Source: Flagellimonas onchidii (GTDB lineage Bacteria; Bacteroidota; Bacteroidia; Flavobacteriales; Flavobacteriaceae). Taken from it: 64,000 nucleotides of DNA. Positions 17,603 through 26,647 of the stretch are shown here, piece by piece. Made by a program: the position numbers and the translations under genes. Location: assembly GCF_004804315.1 (NCBI RefSeq), contig NZ_SRXX01000001.1, positions 1 through 64,000 of the forward strand, written 5' to 3'. Each line of letters begins with the position of its first letter. Positions within the stretch are counted from its first letter, which is position 1. Below the pieces are notes generated by a model. It was given only the letters and a program-made list of their open reading frames with translations. It searched no databases and had not been told where the DNA came from.

Positions 17603-19582
17603 CTATTCATGGGGCAATTTTCTTAGGTCTTTGGTTTGTACTTCATGGATGTAAATCGTTCCACTAGTGGCTTCCTTCGATATGTAACTCACTTCCAATG
17701 AATACTGGTGATTTGGCTTTACTTCAGGAAAATCTATACTGAACTCGCTTTGGGGTTTTTCGACAGGAATATTGAGTACTTCTTTTGCTCCACCGTCCTT
17801 GCCTTTTTCTACTAGTCGGATAGTTTTCACAAAAATTGGGCTGCTGTTGTCTGCCTTTGCAAACTCAAGTATATGTGTTGCTTGTGGTAATTTGTTCAAG
17901 GTTGCGGTGATATCGTATTCACCAGTTTGCGGGGTATCTTTTTCCTGTACTTGGTTATTGTTCCAATTGCCTATTTTATGTGGCTCTTCCCACCAATAGT
18001 TGATGCCCATATTATCCATTCTTTTACGATGGGACGTGGAAAGTCTACTAAAGAAATCGTTCCAATTTTTGTTTTCCGGAGCAGTCCATCCTGTTTCTGC
18101 TATGGCACCTGCTCTTGGCCATGTACAGATATCGAGTAACCATTCTTGGTGTACGAAAATGGTCCAAACATTACCTTGTATTCCTAAAATATGTTTGGCT
18201 TGCTCTGGAGTAAGTGATTTTGGCACGGGACTGTAGTTGTATACTTTTTTGAGGGGATTGTGCCCCGGCCAGTGTGGTGGTTCTAATGTAGAATTGGTTT
18301 GCCCATGGTCTAAGTAGATATAGGTTTGAGGGGACATGACTACATCGTGCTGCATGGTGGCTGCCCTTATACCTCCTTCTTCACCTTGCCAAGACATTAC
18401 GGTAGCGTTTTGGGCAAGTCCACCTTGTAGTATTTCGTCCCAACCTACGAGTATCCTGTTTTTGCTGGTAAGGTAGTTATCCATTTGTTGGATAAACCAG
18501 CTTTGGAGCCCGTCTTCACCTTCAAGCTTATTGGCTTTAATGAATTCTTGGGAGTAAGCGGAGTTTCTCCAGGAACTTTTTTCAACTTCATCTCCTCCTA
18601 TGTGGATGTATTCGGAAGGGAATATTTCCATAACTTCATCTAAGATGTCCTTACAAAAGGTAATGGTCTCTTCATTAGCCACACATAATACATCTGTAGC
18701 ATTGGGAATATGGGGGAACCGTTGTGCTTTAAGCGGGTATTCGTACATGTGTGCTACGGGCTGAGGTGTTCCCAGACAACCAAGCTCTGGGTAAGCAGCT
18801 ATAGCCGCAAAGCTATGACCGGGCATATCTATCTCGGGTACAATAGTAACGCCTCTTGCCTGGGCATAGGCTACCACATCTTTCATTTCTTCCTGGGTGT
18901 AAAACCCTCCGTATCGTTCGGTTTTTCCTTTTTCAGGGTACCCGGGCTGCATACGCCATGCGCCTACTTCGGTAAGTTTGGGGTATTTTTTTGATTCGAA
19001 CCTCCAGCCATGGCCGTCTGTAAGGTGCCAGTGAAAAACATTGAGTTTATGATGCGCCATATTATCGATAAAGCGTTTTACCTCGGGTATGGTTTGGAAG
19101 TGGCGCGATGCATCGAGCATAAGACCTCTCCATTTAAAATGGGGGCCATCTTTGATAGCGACTTTAGGCAGGGCAAATTCCTGAGCGGTAATGTTGTCAC
19201 CCAAAATTTCAGAGGGCAATAGTTGTAAGAGGGTTTGGCAAGCGTAAAACAATCCTGAAGGGCTTGAGGTACTAATAGTTATTGGCGACTGTGTAGTATT
19301 CAGGGTGTAATGTTCTTCTGGAAGGCTCGAATCCTCGATTACTTCAATTGTAGGGCTTCCGCTTTCTGAAATGGTGAATTGAGACAATGCTGTTTTAAGA
19401 GTCGGCAAAAGATTTTTCGGGCTTTTAACGGCAAGGTTCAAACCGATTGGTGTACTTCCTTCTTGAGTGGTTATCTCATTGGGTTGTGGTATTAATGCTA
19501 TTTCAGCTGGTTGTGGTTTTTGGGCACAAGCCATGACCACTATACTTATGAAAAGTATTTTGATTATTGTTAAGTGTTTCAT
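17603..19582 (-). CDS. GH20 beta-N-acetylhexosaminidase, lipoprotein
   Basis: 659 residues from the ATG at 19582; a TTG 15 bp upstream is the only alternative. The signal ends in IVVMAC, a lipobox. After an N-terminal GH20b domain the TIM barrel starts at FKWRGLMLDASRHF, with FHWHLTDGHGWRFE, IVPEIDMPGH and the catalytic Asp-Glu in YIHIGGDEVEKSSW near residue 340. The Asp orients the substrate N-acetyl group and the Glu is the acid. It removes terminal GlcNAc or GalNAc. The C-terminal extension from about 560 is beta-rich and probably carries sugar-binding or structural function. This is the most divergent of the three GH20 proteins here. It lies 25 bp after a GH29 gene. Confidence 0.93.
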   Translation of the reverse strand: MKHLTIIKILFISIVVMACAQKPQPAEIALIPQPNEITTQEGSTPIGLNLAVKSPKNLLPTLKTALSQFTISESGSPTIEVIEDSSLPEEHYTLNTTQSPITISTSSPSGLFYACQTLLQLLPSEILGDNITAQEFALPKVAIKDGPHFKWRGLMLDASRHFQTIPEVKRFIDNMAHHKLNVFHWHLTDGHGWRFESKKYPKLTEVGAWRMQPGYPEKGKTERYGGFYTQEEMKDVVAYAQARGVTIVPEIDMPGHSFAAIAAYPELGCLGTPQPVAHMYEYPLKAQRFPHIPNATDVLCVANEETITFCKDILDEVMEIFPSEYIHIGGDEVEKSSWRNSAYSQEFIKANKLEGEDGLQSWFIQQMDNYLTSKNRILVGWDEILQGGLAQNATVMSWQGEEGGIRAATMQHDVVMSPQTYIYLDHGQTNSTLEPPHWPGHNPLKKVYNYSPVPKSLTPEQAKHILGIQGNVWTIFVHQEWLLDICTWPRAGAIAETGWTAPENKNWNDFFSRLSTSHRKRMDNMGINYWWEEPHKIGNWNNNQVQEKDTPQTGEYDITATLNKLPQATHILEFAKADNSSPIFVKTIRLVEKGKDGGAKEVLNIPVEKPQSEFSIDFPEVKPNHQYSLEVSYISKEATSGTIYIHEVQTKDLRKLPHE

Positions 19583-19607
19583 TTTTGATTTATTCAAATT
19601 TTTGATT

Positions 19608-21089
19608 TCAATTCATTTCCATTTTAAACACGTAAGCATGGTCTTCTTCCAACTCCGGAACGGATAACTTGATACCTTTCGAGGTTTGTTGCCATTCGAC
19701 AGCTTCGTTTCCATCCAACAAAGTGACGGATTTAATATCGTTCAAGTCTTTAGTATGCTTTACTACAAGTTCGCTTTCAGGTCTTTCCAAGCTAATGATG
19801 TACAGCGTGTTTTCTTTTTGGGTAAAACGGATGTTGTCATAGCCAAAGGTATTCCATGTACGGGTGCCATAAATGGCTTCTCCGTTGCGTTTTAGCCAGT
19901 CGCCTATGCCTTTCAACCTGCTTATTTGAAGGTCAGTCAGGGTGCCATCAGGCTTGGGGCCAATATCGAGTAGGAAGTTTCCGTTTTTGCTCACTACATC
20001 TATAAGTGTGCGCACCAGTACGCCTACGGGCTTGTATTTTTCGGCAATATCTTCGGTACGGTCGTACCCATACGAATGTGCCATACCACCACTACTCTGC
20101 CACTTTACATCGGGGATGCTGTCCATTCGCAAATAGTCTTTTTCGTCTACACCCGCTCCTTGTGGGTAATTGGAACGTGTCCAGCGTTTGTTGTTCCAAT
20201 ACACGTCCTTACCCCACTCACGGGACATATTTACATAGTCGGCTATCATCTCACGGTGATAGGTATTCATAAATTTATCTACCGCAGGTGCTTTAGGAAA
20301 CAAACTATTGGAAGGCGCGTCATCTATCCACATAAAGTCTGGTTGGTACTTGGTGCAGAGCTCCACAAAACGTGCTTTGTAATCTTTCATAAACGCCTCG
20401 GTCAGTCCAAAAGGACCATAGAGTTGCTCTGCTAATGGGTTCTCGGCTACTTCTTTAGCCACTCCTTCTACAGGCTCAGGGTTTTCTTTGTAGGTGTTCA
20501 AACTGCTGGTATAATAACCCCAATGACGTTCACGGTGGTAAGAAATACCGTATTTTAATCCTTTGTCTCTCACTGCTTTTCCCAATTTATCGATGAAGTC
20601 GAACTTGGGTCCCATGTCTACCGAATTCCAAGGGGTTAGGTCGGTATTCCACATGGCAAAACCATCGTGGTGTTCGGCTGTAGGAATGATGAATTTAGCT
20701 CCAGAGGCTTCAAAAACATCCGCCCAGGCATTGGCATTAAACTTTTCGGCTTTGAACATCGGGATAAAATCTTTATACCCAAACTCACCGGGCTTTCCGT
20801 AGTTTTTGGTATGGTATTCGATAAAGGCTGGCTTGCGATACATCATAGTGGCGTACCATTCGGAATACTCCCTGCCATCGCTCCAACCGGGTACAGCATA
20901 AGGGCCCCAATGGATAAAAATCCCGAATTTGGCATCTTCATACCATGTGGGAATGGGCATGTTTTGGAGGTCTTCCCAAGTGGATACCTTGGCTAGTGTT
21001 TCTTTTGAAGCTTCTTGTGTTTGTTTCTCCTTGCAAGACACTACCATCAATAATAAAAGGCTTGCGGCTAAAAATATTTTTATGTTCAT
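19608..21089 (-). CDS. GH29 alpha-L-fucosidase, lipoprotein
   Basis: 493 residues with a lipobox signal (LLLMVVSC). The GH29 catalytic domain shows PTWYEDAKFGIFIHWGPYAV, AKFIIPTAEHHDGFAMW and PDFMWIDDAPSNS, where an Asp in the WIDD segment is the expected nucleophile. The C-terminal beta-domain begins near ENTLYIISL. It would release terminal alpha-L-fucose by a retaining mechanism. It differs clearly from the tandem pair at 40071-43067, so the three probably recognise different linkages. It starts 6 bp after the stop of the YhcG-type gene. Confidence 0.93.
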   Translation of the reverse strand: MNIKIFLAASLLLLMVVSCKEKQTQEASKETLAKVSTWEDLQNMPIPTWYEDAKFGIFIHWGPYAVPGWSDGREYSEWYATMMYRKPAFIEYHTKNYGKPGEFGYKDFIPMFKAEKFNANAWADVFEASGAKFIIPTAEHHDGFAMWNTDLTPWNSVDMGPKFDFIDKLGKAVRDKGLKYGISYHRERHWGYYTSSLNTYKENPEPVEGVAKEVAENPLAEQLYGPFGLTEAFMKDYKARFVELCTKYQPDFMWIDDAPSNSLFPKAPAVDKFMNTYHREMIADYVNMSREWGKDVYWNNKRWTRSNYPQGAGVDEKDYLRMDSIPDVKWQSSGGMAHSYGYDRTEDIAEKYKPVGVLVRTLIDVVSKNGNFLLDIGPKPDGTLTDLQISRLKGIGDWLKRNGEAIYGTRTWNTFGYDNIRFTQKENTLYIISLERPESELVVKHTKDLNDIKSVTLLDGNEAVEWQQTSKGIKLSVPELEEDHAYVFKMEMN

Positions 21090-21095
21090 GACGCG

Positions 21096-22151
21096 TTATT
21101 TCTGTTTGTTCTTATTATATACTACACCAGCTAATTCTTTCTCTATTTCTTCTATGGTTGGTAGTTCGGGATGTAAATCTGCTGGTATGGATTTAACAAT
21201 TTCATATTCTGCAACTCCAATCGGTTGTGTTGTTCCTCGAAGTGCATATTCGGCGATTACTTCTGATTTACTTTTACACAGAAGTAATCCAATAGTAGGG
21301 TTTTCACCTTCGCTTTTCATTAAATCATCAACTGCCGAAAGATAGAGGTTCATTTTTCCAGCGTATTCTGCCCTAAATTTTACAGACTTCAACTCAACAA
21401 CCACATAACATTTCAACTTAATGTGATAGAAAAGTAAATCGATATAAAATTCCTCTCCGTCAATTTTCAACGGTACTTGCCTACCAACAAATGAAAATCC
21501 ACCACCAAGTTCAAGCAAAAATGATGTAATGTGTTTTACTAATTGCTCTTCAATATCTTTTTCTAATGCCTTTTCATTTAAGGTTAGAAAATCAAATTTG
21601 TATGGGTCTTTTAATGTCTCTAATGCTAATTCTGACTGTGGAGCGGGTAGTGTATCGGAAAAATTGGTAATTGCTTTTCCAGAGCGATTATAAAAGTCTA
21701 AATCTATTTGATGTGCCAAAACCGCTCGAGACCAATTATTCTCAACGGTTTTGTTGATATAAAACATCGCTTCTTCAATAGTATTCGCTTTAGTAACAAT
21801 CAAGATATTATGCCCCCATGGAATTTGTCCAACAAGCTGTTGGACTTTTTCAACATCAAGCCCTGATGTAACATAAAACTCGTACCACTTTCTCATCGAA
21901 AATAGGTTCGAACGAGAAAATCCTTGCTGATTGGGAAAATGATTCCTCAAGTCTTTTGAGGCTTTTTCAACAATAGATGTCCCCCACTTACCTAAATTTA
22001 TTTTTTCTGAAATTGACTTACCAATTCTCCAATACAAATCCAAAAGAGCATGATTTACAGAGATAGCTGCTTTAATTTGAGATTTTTGAACCTCTGACTT
22101 TAACTCTTCAATCCACTTCTTGTATTCATTAGTATTATGAATCAATTCCAT
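21096..22151 (-). CDS. YhcG-type PDDEXK nuclease (DUF1016)
   Basis: A 351-residue cytoplasmic protein without signal peptide. The N-terminal DUF1016 part (about 1-160) reads AAISVNHALLDLYWRIGKSI, FSRSNLFSMRKWYEFY and LVGQIPWGHNILI. The C-terminal PDDEXK-type domain has GGGFSFVGRQVPLKIDGEEF, YIDLLFYHIKLKCYVVVELK and FRAEYAGKMNLYLSAVDD, with the D...E-x-K core. Family members travel with type I restriction systems and other defence or mobile DNA. This is the only gene of the array with no plausible link to glycan use. A REP-like sequence lies just upstream, and the next gene starts 6 bp downstream. It is probably an insertion that kept the operon open. Confidence 0.9.
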   Translation of the reverse strand: MELIHNTNEYKKWIEELKSEVQKSQIKAAISVNHALLDLYWRIGKSISEKINLGKWGTSIVEKASKDLRNHFPNQQGFSRSNLFSMRKWYEFYVTSGLDVEKVQQLVGQIPWGHNILIVTKANTIEEAMFYINKTVENNWSRAVLAHQIDLDFYNRSGKAITNFSDTLPAPQSELALETLKDPYKFDFLTLNEKALEKDIEEQLVKHITSFLLELGGGFSFVGRQVPLKIDGEEFYIDLLFYHIKLKCYVVVELKSVKFRAEYAGKMNLYLSAVDDLMKSEGENPTIGLLLCKSKSEVIAEYALRGTTQPIGVAEYEIVKSIPADLHPELPTIEEIEKELAGVVYNKNKQK

Positions 22152-22206
22152 TTTTTATCCTTTTTTACAGCAATCTCTATTCTTTGATGTATTCCAGAAA
22201 AATTCA

Positions 22207-22237
22207 AAGATTGCTTCACTATGTTCGCAATGACGAA
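22207..22237. repeat. REP-like intergenic repeat next to the YhcG-type gene
   Basis: AAAGATTGCTTCACTATGTT followed by CGCAATGACG matches the widespread bacterial intergenic repeat whose usual form is GATTGCTTCGC...CGCAATGACG. It lies between GH172 and the YhcG-type gene, in line with past rearrangement at this junction. Confidence 0.55.
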
Positions 22238-22263
22238 ATATTTTTGAGACGGCTTCATACCCA

Positions 22264-23559
22264 TTACTTGACTTTATAGTTATAGGTGCGCTCCATGTTA
22301 GCATTCCTGATTTCCTGTGATTGAATTGTAGGTAGGTTGCTACTAGGCTTATCTAAATAGAAATAGGCGGTTGCGGATACATCATCCTTACGATACCATG
22401 TAGTGGAATAGTTGAAAGGGTAATCATCATGCACACTTGGAGGATTATCCGAATCTAAATGACGTTTGCTTGCATCCATACCATCATCAGGAACATAGGT
22501 CCAAGCCAGTTTAAAATCTACACCTTCTTGAAGTTTTCTCAAATCTGGTATCAAAAAACCACCTGCTCCAGAAATATTAGCAAGTTGCTGTATGGTGATT
22601 TTACAATCTTTGTGAAAGTAGACAGGGTCTAAGGTGTGGTACCGGTAAAAAGAGTATAGTCCTGCTTCAATATCGGTAACCAATGCGCCTTGAATGCGAT
22701 TATCAAACCTGCCTTGTCCCCATCCTGAACCAATATAGTCTTCCGTTCCCGTACCTACCAGCGTTGGGAACTCAGTATCGCCATCTAGGTATACTTTTAC
22801 TTCACCTTCACCAAACCACGAGCCCTTGTATATTTCTTTTTCTATGATACCTACATGGGTTCCCAAATAGCGACCGCTACCTTCTACTTTTGGAAGGATT
22901 TCAAAATCTACTCCCAGCTCAGTTTCTAAATCTCTGTGCCAATAGGCATGAAAATAAAGTACATCGTCATCGTGTTTGGGGACCTTTACAAAGTTGATTT
23001 TGTAATAGAACATAATGATTTCCTCGGACTGATTGACAATTTCTATTCTGGCTGCCGTACGATAAGGCATTGGTATAAATGCATTATGTGACTTACCTTC
23101 TGGATTGGCAAACAGCTCTGATTCGAAAGTGGTATAAATGCCCAATCCGTTTCCGAAGAATTCTGCCAAAGGAACAGATACGGCCGGTTTTTCGGCATCA
23201 TCCCAATACATATTAATCAGCACGTTTCTACGTATTTCTGGTTTCCAAAGAATGGAGTTTGCAGACCATATTTTGGTAATGATACCTGCGCCTTTTTGGT
23301 CGAAAATGACTTTTGTGGAATTGGGAGCTATCAATGTATAGGCATCTCCTTTTGCACCTTTGTTGCTTGTACCTCCTTTGCCTTTTTCGGCACTGGAGTT
23401 TTCGGCACTTACCCAGCGGGTTTCTACGCCTTCGGGGGCTTTTTTGTAAAGGGTGTTAATATCGTCTAACGCATAACTGCTTTGTTTTTGTGATTCTGTA
23501 CATCTTACTAGTACGATTACTAACATCAGTGCGGGTAGAGCTTTTCTGAAAATGTTCAT
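22264..23559 (-). CDS. GH172-type (DUF2961) lipoprotein, second copy
   Basis: 431 residues; the signal reads LMLVIVLVRC and ends in a Cys. It is clearly paralogous to the protein at 10596-11900: both share EGVETRW, GKGGTSNKGAKGDAYTLIAP (here), MPYRTAARIEIVN, DVLYFHAYWHRDLETELGVD, TEDYIGSGWGQ and the ending RKDDVSATAYFYLDKPSSNL. It has a distinct insert near residues 340-375 (FKLAWTYVPDDGMDASKRHL). The two copies may act on different furanosides or anomers. It begins a run of genes downstream of the GH123-like gene, after a 240-bp gap with repeats. Confidence 0.85.
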   Translation of the reverse strand: MNIFRKALPALMLVIVLVRCTESQKQSSYALDDINTLYKKAPEGVETRWVSAENSSAEKGKGGTSNKGAKGDAYTLIAPNSTKVIFDQKGAGIITKIWSANSILWKPEIRRNVLINMYWDDAEKPAVSVPLAEFFGNGLGIYTTFESELFANPEGKSHNAFIPMPYRTAARIEIVNQSEEIIMFYYKINFVKVPKHDDDVLYFHAYWHRDLETELGVDFEILPKVEGSGRYLGTHVGIIEKEIYKGSWFGEGEVKVYLDGDTEFPTLVGTGTEDYIGSGWGQGRFDNRIQGALVTDIEAGLYSFYRYHTLDPVYFHKDCKITIQQLANISGAGGFLIPDLRKLQEGVDFKLAWTYVPDDGMDASKRHLDSDNPPSVHDDYPFNYSTTWYRKDDVSATAYFYLDKPSSNLPTIQSQEIRNANMERTYNYKVK

Positions 23560-23639
23560 TTGGTTTGGTGTTAAAATTGAATGTGGATTATCTTAAAAAT
23601 ACCTATTGTGATTGTGCATTTTGCAATAAGTCAAAAAAA

Positions 23640-23720
23640 AATATCAGTTTGAGCACTACCGATAGTCATCGGTAAGAAAACATTTTTTTCCTTTCGACTG
23701 CACTCAAGGTGACATAAATT
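23640..23720. repeat. Flavobacterial dispersed repeat fragment with hairpin
   Basis: The gap upstream of GH172 holds TACCGAT-AGTC-ATCGGTA (23657-23674), then CTTTCGACTGCACTCAAGGT followed by GACA. The second part is the same family as the ends of the MITE-like elements at 32849 and 37539. Further on, near 23772-23795, a broken copy of the AACCTTGCAGGTC family is visible. Confidence 0.6.
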
Positions 23721-23800
23721 GTCCAGATTACGATTAAACCAGTAAATAAACTATTTGGCTTAACGCACAACAGGTTCTGGAAACCTTGCAGGTCTTCGGT

Positions 23801-25525
23801 TTATTTACTCAATGCTTCCAACATTTTTCGTCTCTTTTTTCTAAAATCACCAATGTTGGTATCGTAATGTTCAAAATTATACACGGTAATACCTACCATA
23901 TCTTTGGCTTTCTCTGGGTACTTTTCAGCATACATTTTTAGCAATTCATAATCCACGATACCATCGCGCATTGCTTCTAAACGTATGGATGGATATATCT
24001 CGTCTTTGGCGGGGTAGCTTATCCAGCAATCGCCACCGGGGAGTACATTGCCTGAGGAACCTATAAGTCCCGATGCATCACTGTAAGGGTCGCCTGAAAC
24101 GGTAATACCGCCTTTGGAACTCCAATAATTAAAGCCCCAATGCAGGTAACCGGGGATGCCGTATTTATGGTTTACCCAATGTAGCAAGCGTGTTTTAATC
24201 AAGGGTTGCTCCACAAAGCGATTGGCATACTCGCCCTTGGGTGCCAAACAGGTGTAATACCAAGCTTCATCGCCTTGTTCTTGTTGTTCTTTGTAAAAGT
24301 CCAAGTCCTCGTTAAGGAAGTTCATTTGGGGTACCCATATATCAATCTTACCTTCAAGTTTAGATGTGTGGCAAGCCTCTATGATTTTAACATTGGGCAG
24401 AATACTTTTAATGTAATTGGATATTTCTATATATGAATCTACATTATCATCAATAGGCTCATCGGCGATGTGCTGCACGTAGTTTTCTGCCCAGCCATTG
24501 TTTTTAATGTTATCCATAAGGGCGGGTAAAAACTGGTCGTAAAAATTACGGGTCTTTGGGTCGGACAGGGCTTTGGTTTTCAAATAGGTGGTGTCTTTTT
24601 CTATAATGGGAACCTTGAGTCCGAAATCCCCACTCCAGCTTCCGTCAATACGATTACCGAAGTGTCCGCCTTCCAGCCTGCCAATCACACCTTCTTCCTT
24701 AAAGAGGTTAACGAGTTTGTTAAAGTTGGTAAAGTCGAATTTCCAAGTGCCGTTTTCTTCGGTAAATTCGGTATGGTCTAGCGGTGAAAGCAACGCCATA
24801 TTTTGACGGTATTCGGCCAAGGTTTTTGCCATTACGCGAGCGAGTTTCCAATAGGTATCGCTATATGCTTCCACGGGTTGGTTGTCGTTTAAATAGCTAA
24901 GCCTATCCAGAAAAAACCAGTTGGTCACCCACAAGGAAGTTTTATCAATGATAGGTTTAAACACTTCAATACTGATGGGTTTGGTATCTGTAAAGCTTAC
25001 ACCATTGGCCTGTCCTGAAATCTGTACTTCGCCTTTGTAAGTCCCTGTTGGGGCATCTGTTGGAATTTTTACGGTGAGCCAAATAGGCTGTGGTGTACCG
25101 AAGGGAACATTCTTGGTATCTTGATACAAAATAGGGTCAGGAAAATAACCTGATGGGGAGCGCAATATATCTTTGGAAGGCTCCGGATTGGTACGCCCTA
25201 CTTTTACGTAACCTACAAAGCCTTTTTTAATGTCGGATAGTGTGGTGCCGTCTTTTTCGGGAGCGGTTACGGTTACTTTTAAATTGCTAATGTCGGCATT
25301 GGCGCGTACGGCAAACTGAAAACTAGCGTGTTCGCCACGGGCTACATCGGTATGGGCGGTGGCATCTTTAAAATAGGTTGCTTCTGGCAGTATTTTTTCC
25401 AACGAGTCCACATAGGCAAATTGCACATTGGGTGCTTGCTCTTTACAGGCAAATAGCGATAGTATTGCCAGACTGAACAGGATTCTTGTTTTCACACGTT
25501 TAAATTTTAACAATGTTCGTTTCAT
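23801..25525 (-). CDS. GH123-like (DUF4091) glycoside hydrolase, lipoprotein
   Basis: 574 residues with a lipoprotein signal ending LAILSLFAC. An N-terminal beta-sandwich (about 30-190, RGEHASFQFAVRANADISNL and PIWLTVKIPTDAPTGTYKGE) precedes a TIM barrel with VQHIADEPIDDNVDSYIEIS near residue 365. The Asp-Glu pair there matches the catalytic pair of GH123 enzymes, which remove beta-GalNAc by substrate assistance. LHWGFNYWSSKGG and IRLEAMRDGIVDYELL are DUF4091 marks. Together with three GH20 proteins this supports an N-acetylhexosamine-containing substrate. GH123 membership is likely, but specificity is not proven. Confidence 0.75.
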   Translation of the reverse strand: MKRTLLKFKRVKTRILFSLAILSLFACKEQAPNVQFAYVDSLEKILPEATYFKDATAHTDVARGEHASFQFAVRANADISNLKVTVTAPEKDGTTLSDIKKGFVGYVKVGRTNPEPSKDILRSPSGYFPDPILYQDTKNVPFGTPQPIWLTVKIPTDAPTGTYKGEVQISGQANGVSFTDTKPISIEVFKPIIDKTSLWVTNWFFLDRLSYLNDNQPVEAYSDTYWKLARVMAKTLAEYRQNMALLSPLDHTEFTEENGTWKFDFTNFNKLVNLFKEEGVIGRLEGGHFGNRIDGSWSGDFGLKVPIIEKDTTYLKTKALSDPKTRNFYDQFLPALMDNIKNNGWAENYVQHIADEPIDDNVDSYIEISNYIKSILPNVKIIEACHTSKLEGKIDIWVPQMNFLNEDLDFYKEQQEQGDEAWYYTCLAPKGEYANRFVEQPLIKTRLLHWVNHKYGIPGYLHWGFNYWSSKGGITVSGDPYSDASGLIGSSGNVLPGGDCWISYPAKDEIYPSIRLEAMRDGIVDYELLKMYAEKYPEKAKDMVGITVYNFEHYDTNIGDFRKKRRKMLEALSK

Positions 25526-25561
25526 CTTTACTACTTTTATATTTTTTTAACTCTCAACCTG

Positions 25562-26569
25562 CTAGTTAACTTCTGTTAGTTTAACGGGTCTGCCTTCTTT
25601 AAGGGATTTATTGGCGGCTTCTGCTATAAACATAGCTTCAAGTCCGTCCTTGCCCGTTACAGGAAAGGCTTCGTTATTTTTTAATGCATCAACAAACGCC
25701 CGTAATTCCAAACGATAGGCTTCTTCGTAACGGTCAATAAAAAAGTCCATATTCCGACTTTCTTGTTTCCCTGATTCATTATAATATTGATTGACGGTTT
25801 TAAGCGGATTCTCGGTTCGCATCATACCTTTGGAACCAAATGCTTCAAGCCGTTGGTCATAGCCGTAAACCGATTTTCTACTGTTTTCAATTACTGCGGT
25901 GGCATTGTTTTCAAAAGTGAGCATCACCATAGCCGTGTCAATATCGCCCGCTTCACCAATGGCTGGGTCTATTCTGTTATGGCCTTTGGCAAATACTTCT
26001 ACTACTTCTGCTCCTGCGATAAACCGCGCCATATCAAAATCGTGAATGGTCATATCCTTGAACAAGCCTCCTGATGTTTTGATGTAGTCCATTGGTGGTG
26101 GTGCCGGGTCTCGACTAATGATATGAAGCGAATGCAATTCGCCCAGTTCTCCTGCTTTCAAAGCTTTTTTGACTTGTGAAAAATTAGGGTCGAACCTTTG
26201 GTTAAAGCCCATCATTAAAGGTGTTTTTGTGGTGTTTACAATGTCGATGGTTTCTTTTACTACAGCCAATGATAAGTCCACGGGCTTCTCACAAAATATT
26301 GCTTTGTTTGATGCTGTACATTTTTTGATGTATTCGGTATGGGTATCTGTTGAAGAGCCAATAACAACGGCATCTATCGCATCATTGTTGAAAATGATAT
26401 CGGCATTATCCGATACGTTAGGCACGCCCAATTTTCGAGCATATTCCTGTCCTGCTTTGGAAGGGTTGACGGCTGCAACTACCTCTACATCTGGCATATT
26501 CAAGAGGTTGCCCAAATGAATTTTGCCTATTCTACCTATTCCTATGATTCCGACTTTTAAAACTGTCAT
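25562..26569 (-). CDS. Gfo/Idh/MocA oxidoreductase, inositol 2-dehydrogenase-like
   Basis: A 335-residue cytoplasmic NAD(P)-dependent sugar or polyol dehydrogenase. The Rossmann motif is VGIIGIGRIGKIHLGNL, then AIFCEKPVDLS with the conserved EKP, and KDMTIHDFDMARFIAG with the His of the active site. The sequence pattern is that of IolG-like proteins. No other inositol genes are present, so it probably oxidises a released sugar or polyol. GH109 glycosidases share this fold but have a signal and extra length, so I reject that. It is followed 36 bp later by the GH123-like gene. Confidence 0.85.
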   Translation of the reverse strand: MTVLKVGIIGIGRIGKIHLGNLLNMPDVEVVAAVNPSKAGQEYARKLGVPNVSDNADIIFNNDAIDAVVIGSSTDTHTEYIKKCTASNKAIFCEKPVDLSLAVVKETIDIVNTTKTPLMMGFNQRFDPNFSQVKKALKAGELGELHSLHIISRDPAPPPMDYIKTSGGLFKDMTIHDFDMARFIAGAEVVEVFAKGHNRIDPAIGEAGDIDTAMVMLTFENNATAVIENSRKSVYGYDQRLEAFGSKGMMRTENPLKTVNQYYNESGKQESRNMDFFIDRYEEAYRLELRAFVDALKNNEAFPVTGKDGLEAMFIAEAANKSLKEGRPVKLTEVN

Positions 26570-26590
26570 TTATTTTTTCTTTTGGTCTTA

Positions 26591-26621
26591 GACCTTGCAG
26601 GTTTTTGAAACCTACAAGGTC
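26591..26621. repeat. Inverted repeat of the GACCTTGCAGGTTT family
   Basis: The arms GACCTTGCAGGTTT and AAACCTACAAGGTC differ by one mismatch and surround a 3-nt loop. It lies between the aldo/keto reductase and the IolG-like gene and could act as a terminator or mRNA end in either direction. Confidence 0.7.
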
Positions 26622-26647
26622 AAGGTCTGTGAGGTTTGTTTATTTTT

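Noticed and set aside
25562-26569. GH109 alpha-N-acetylgalactosaminidase in place of a dehydrogenase
   Set aside because: GH109 has the same Rossmann fold and would fit the HexNAc context, but this protein has no export signal, is shorter and follows the IolG pattern.
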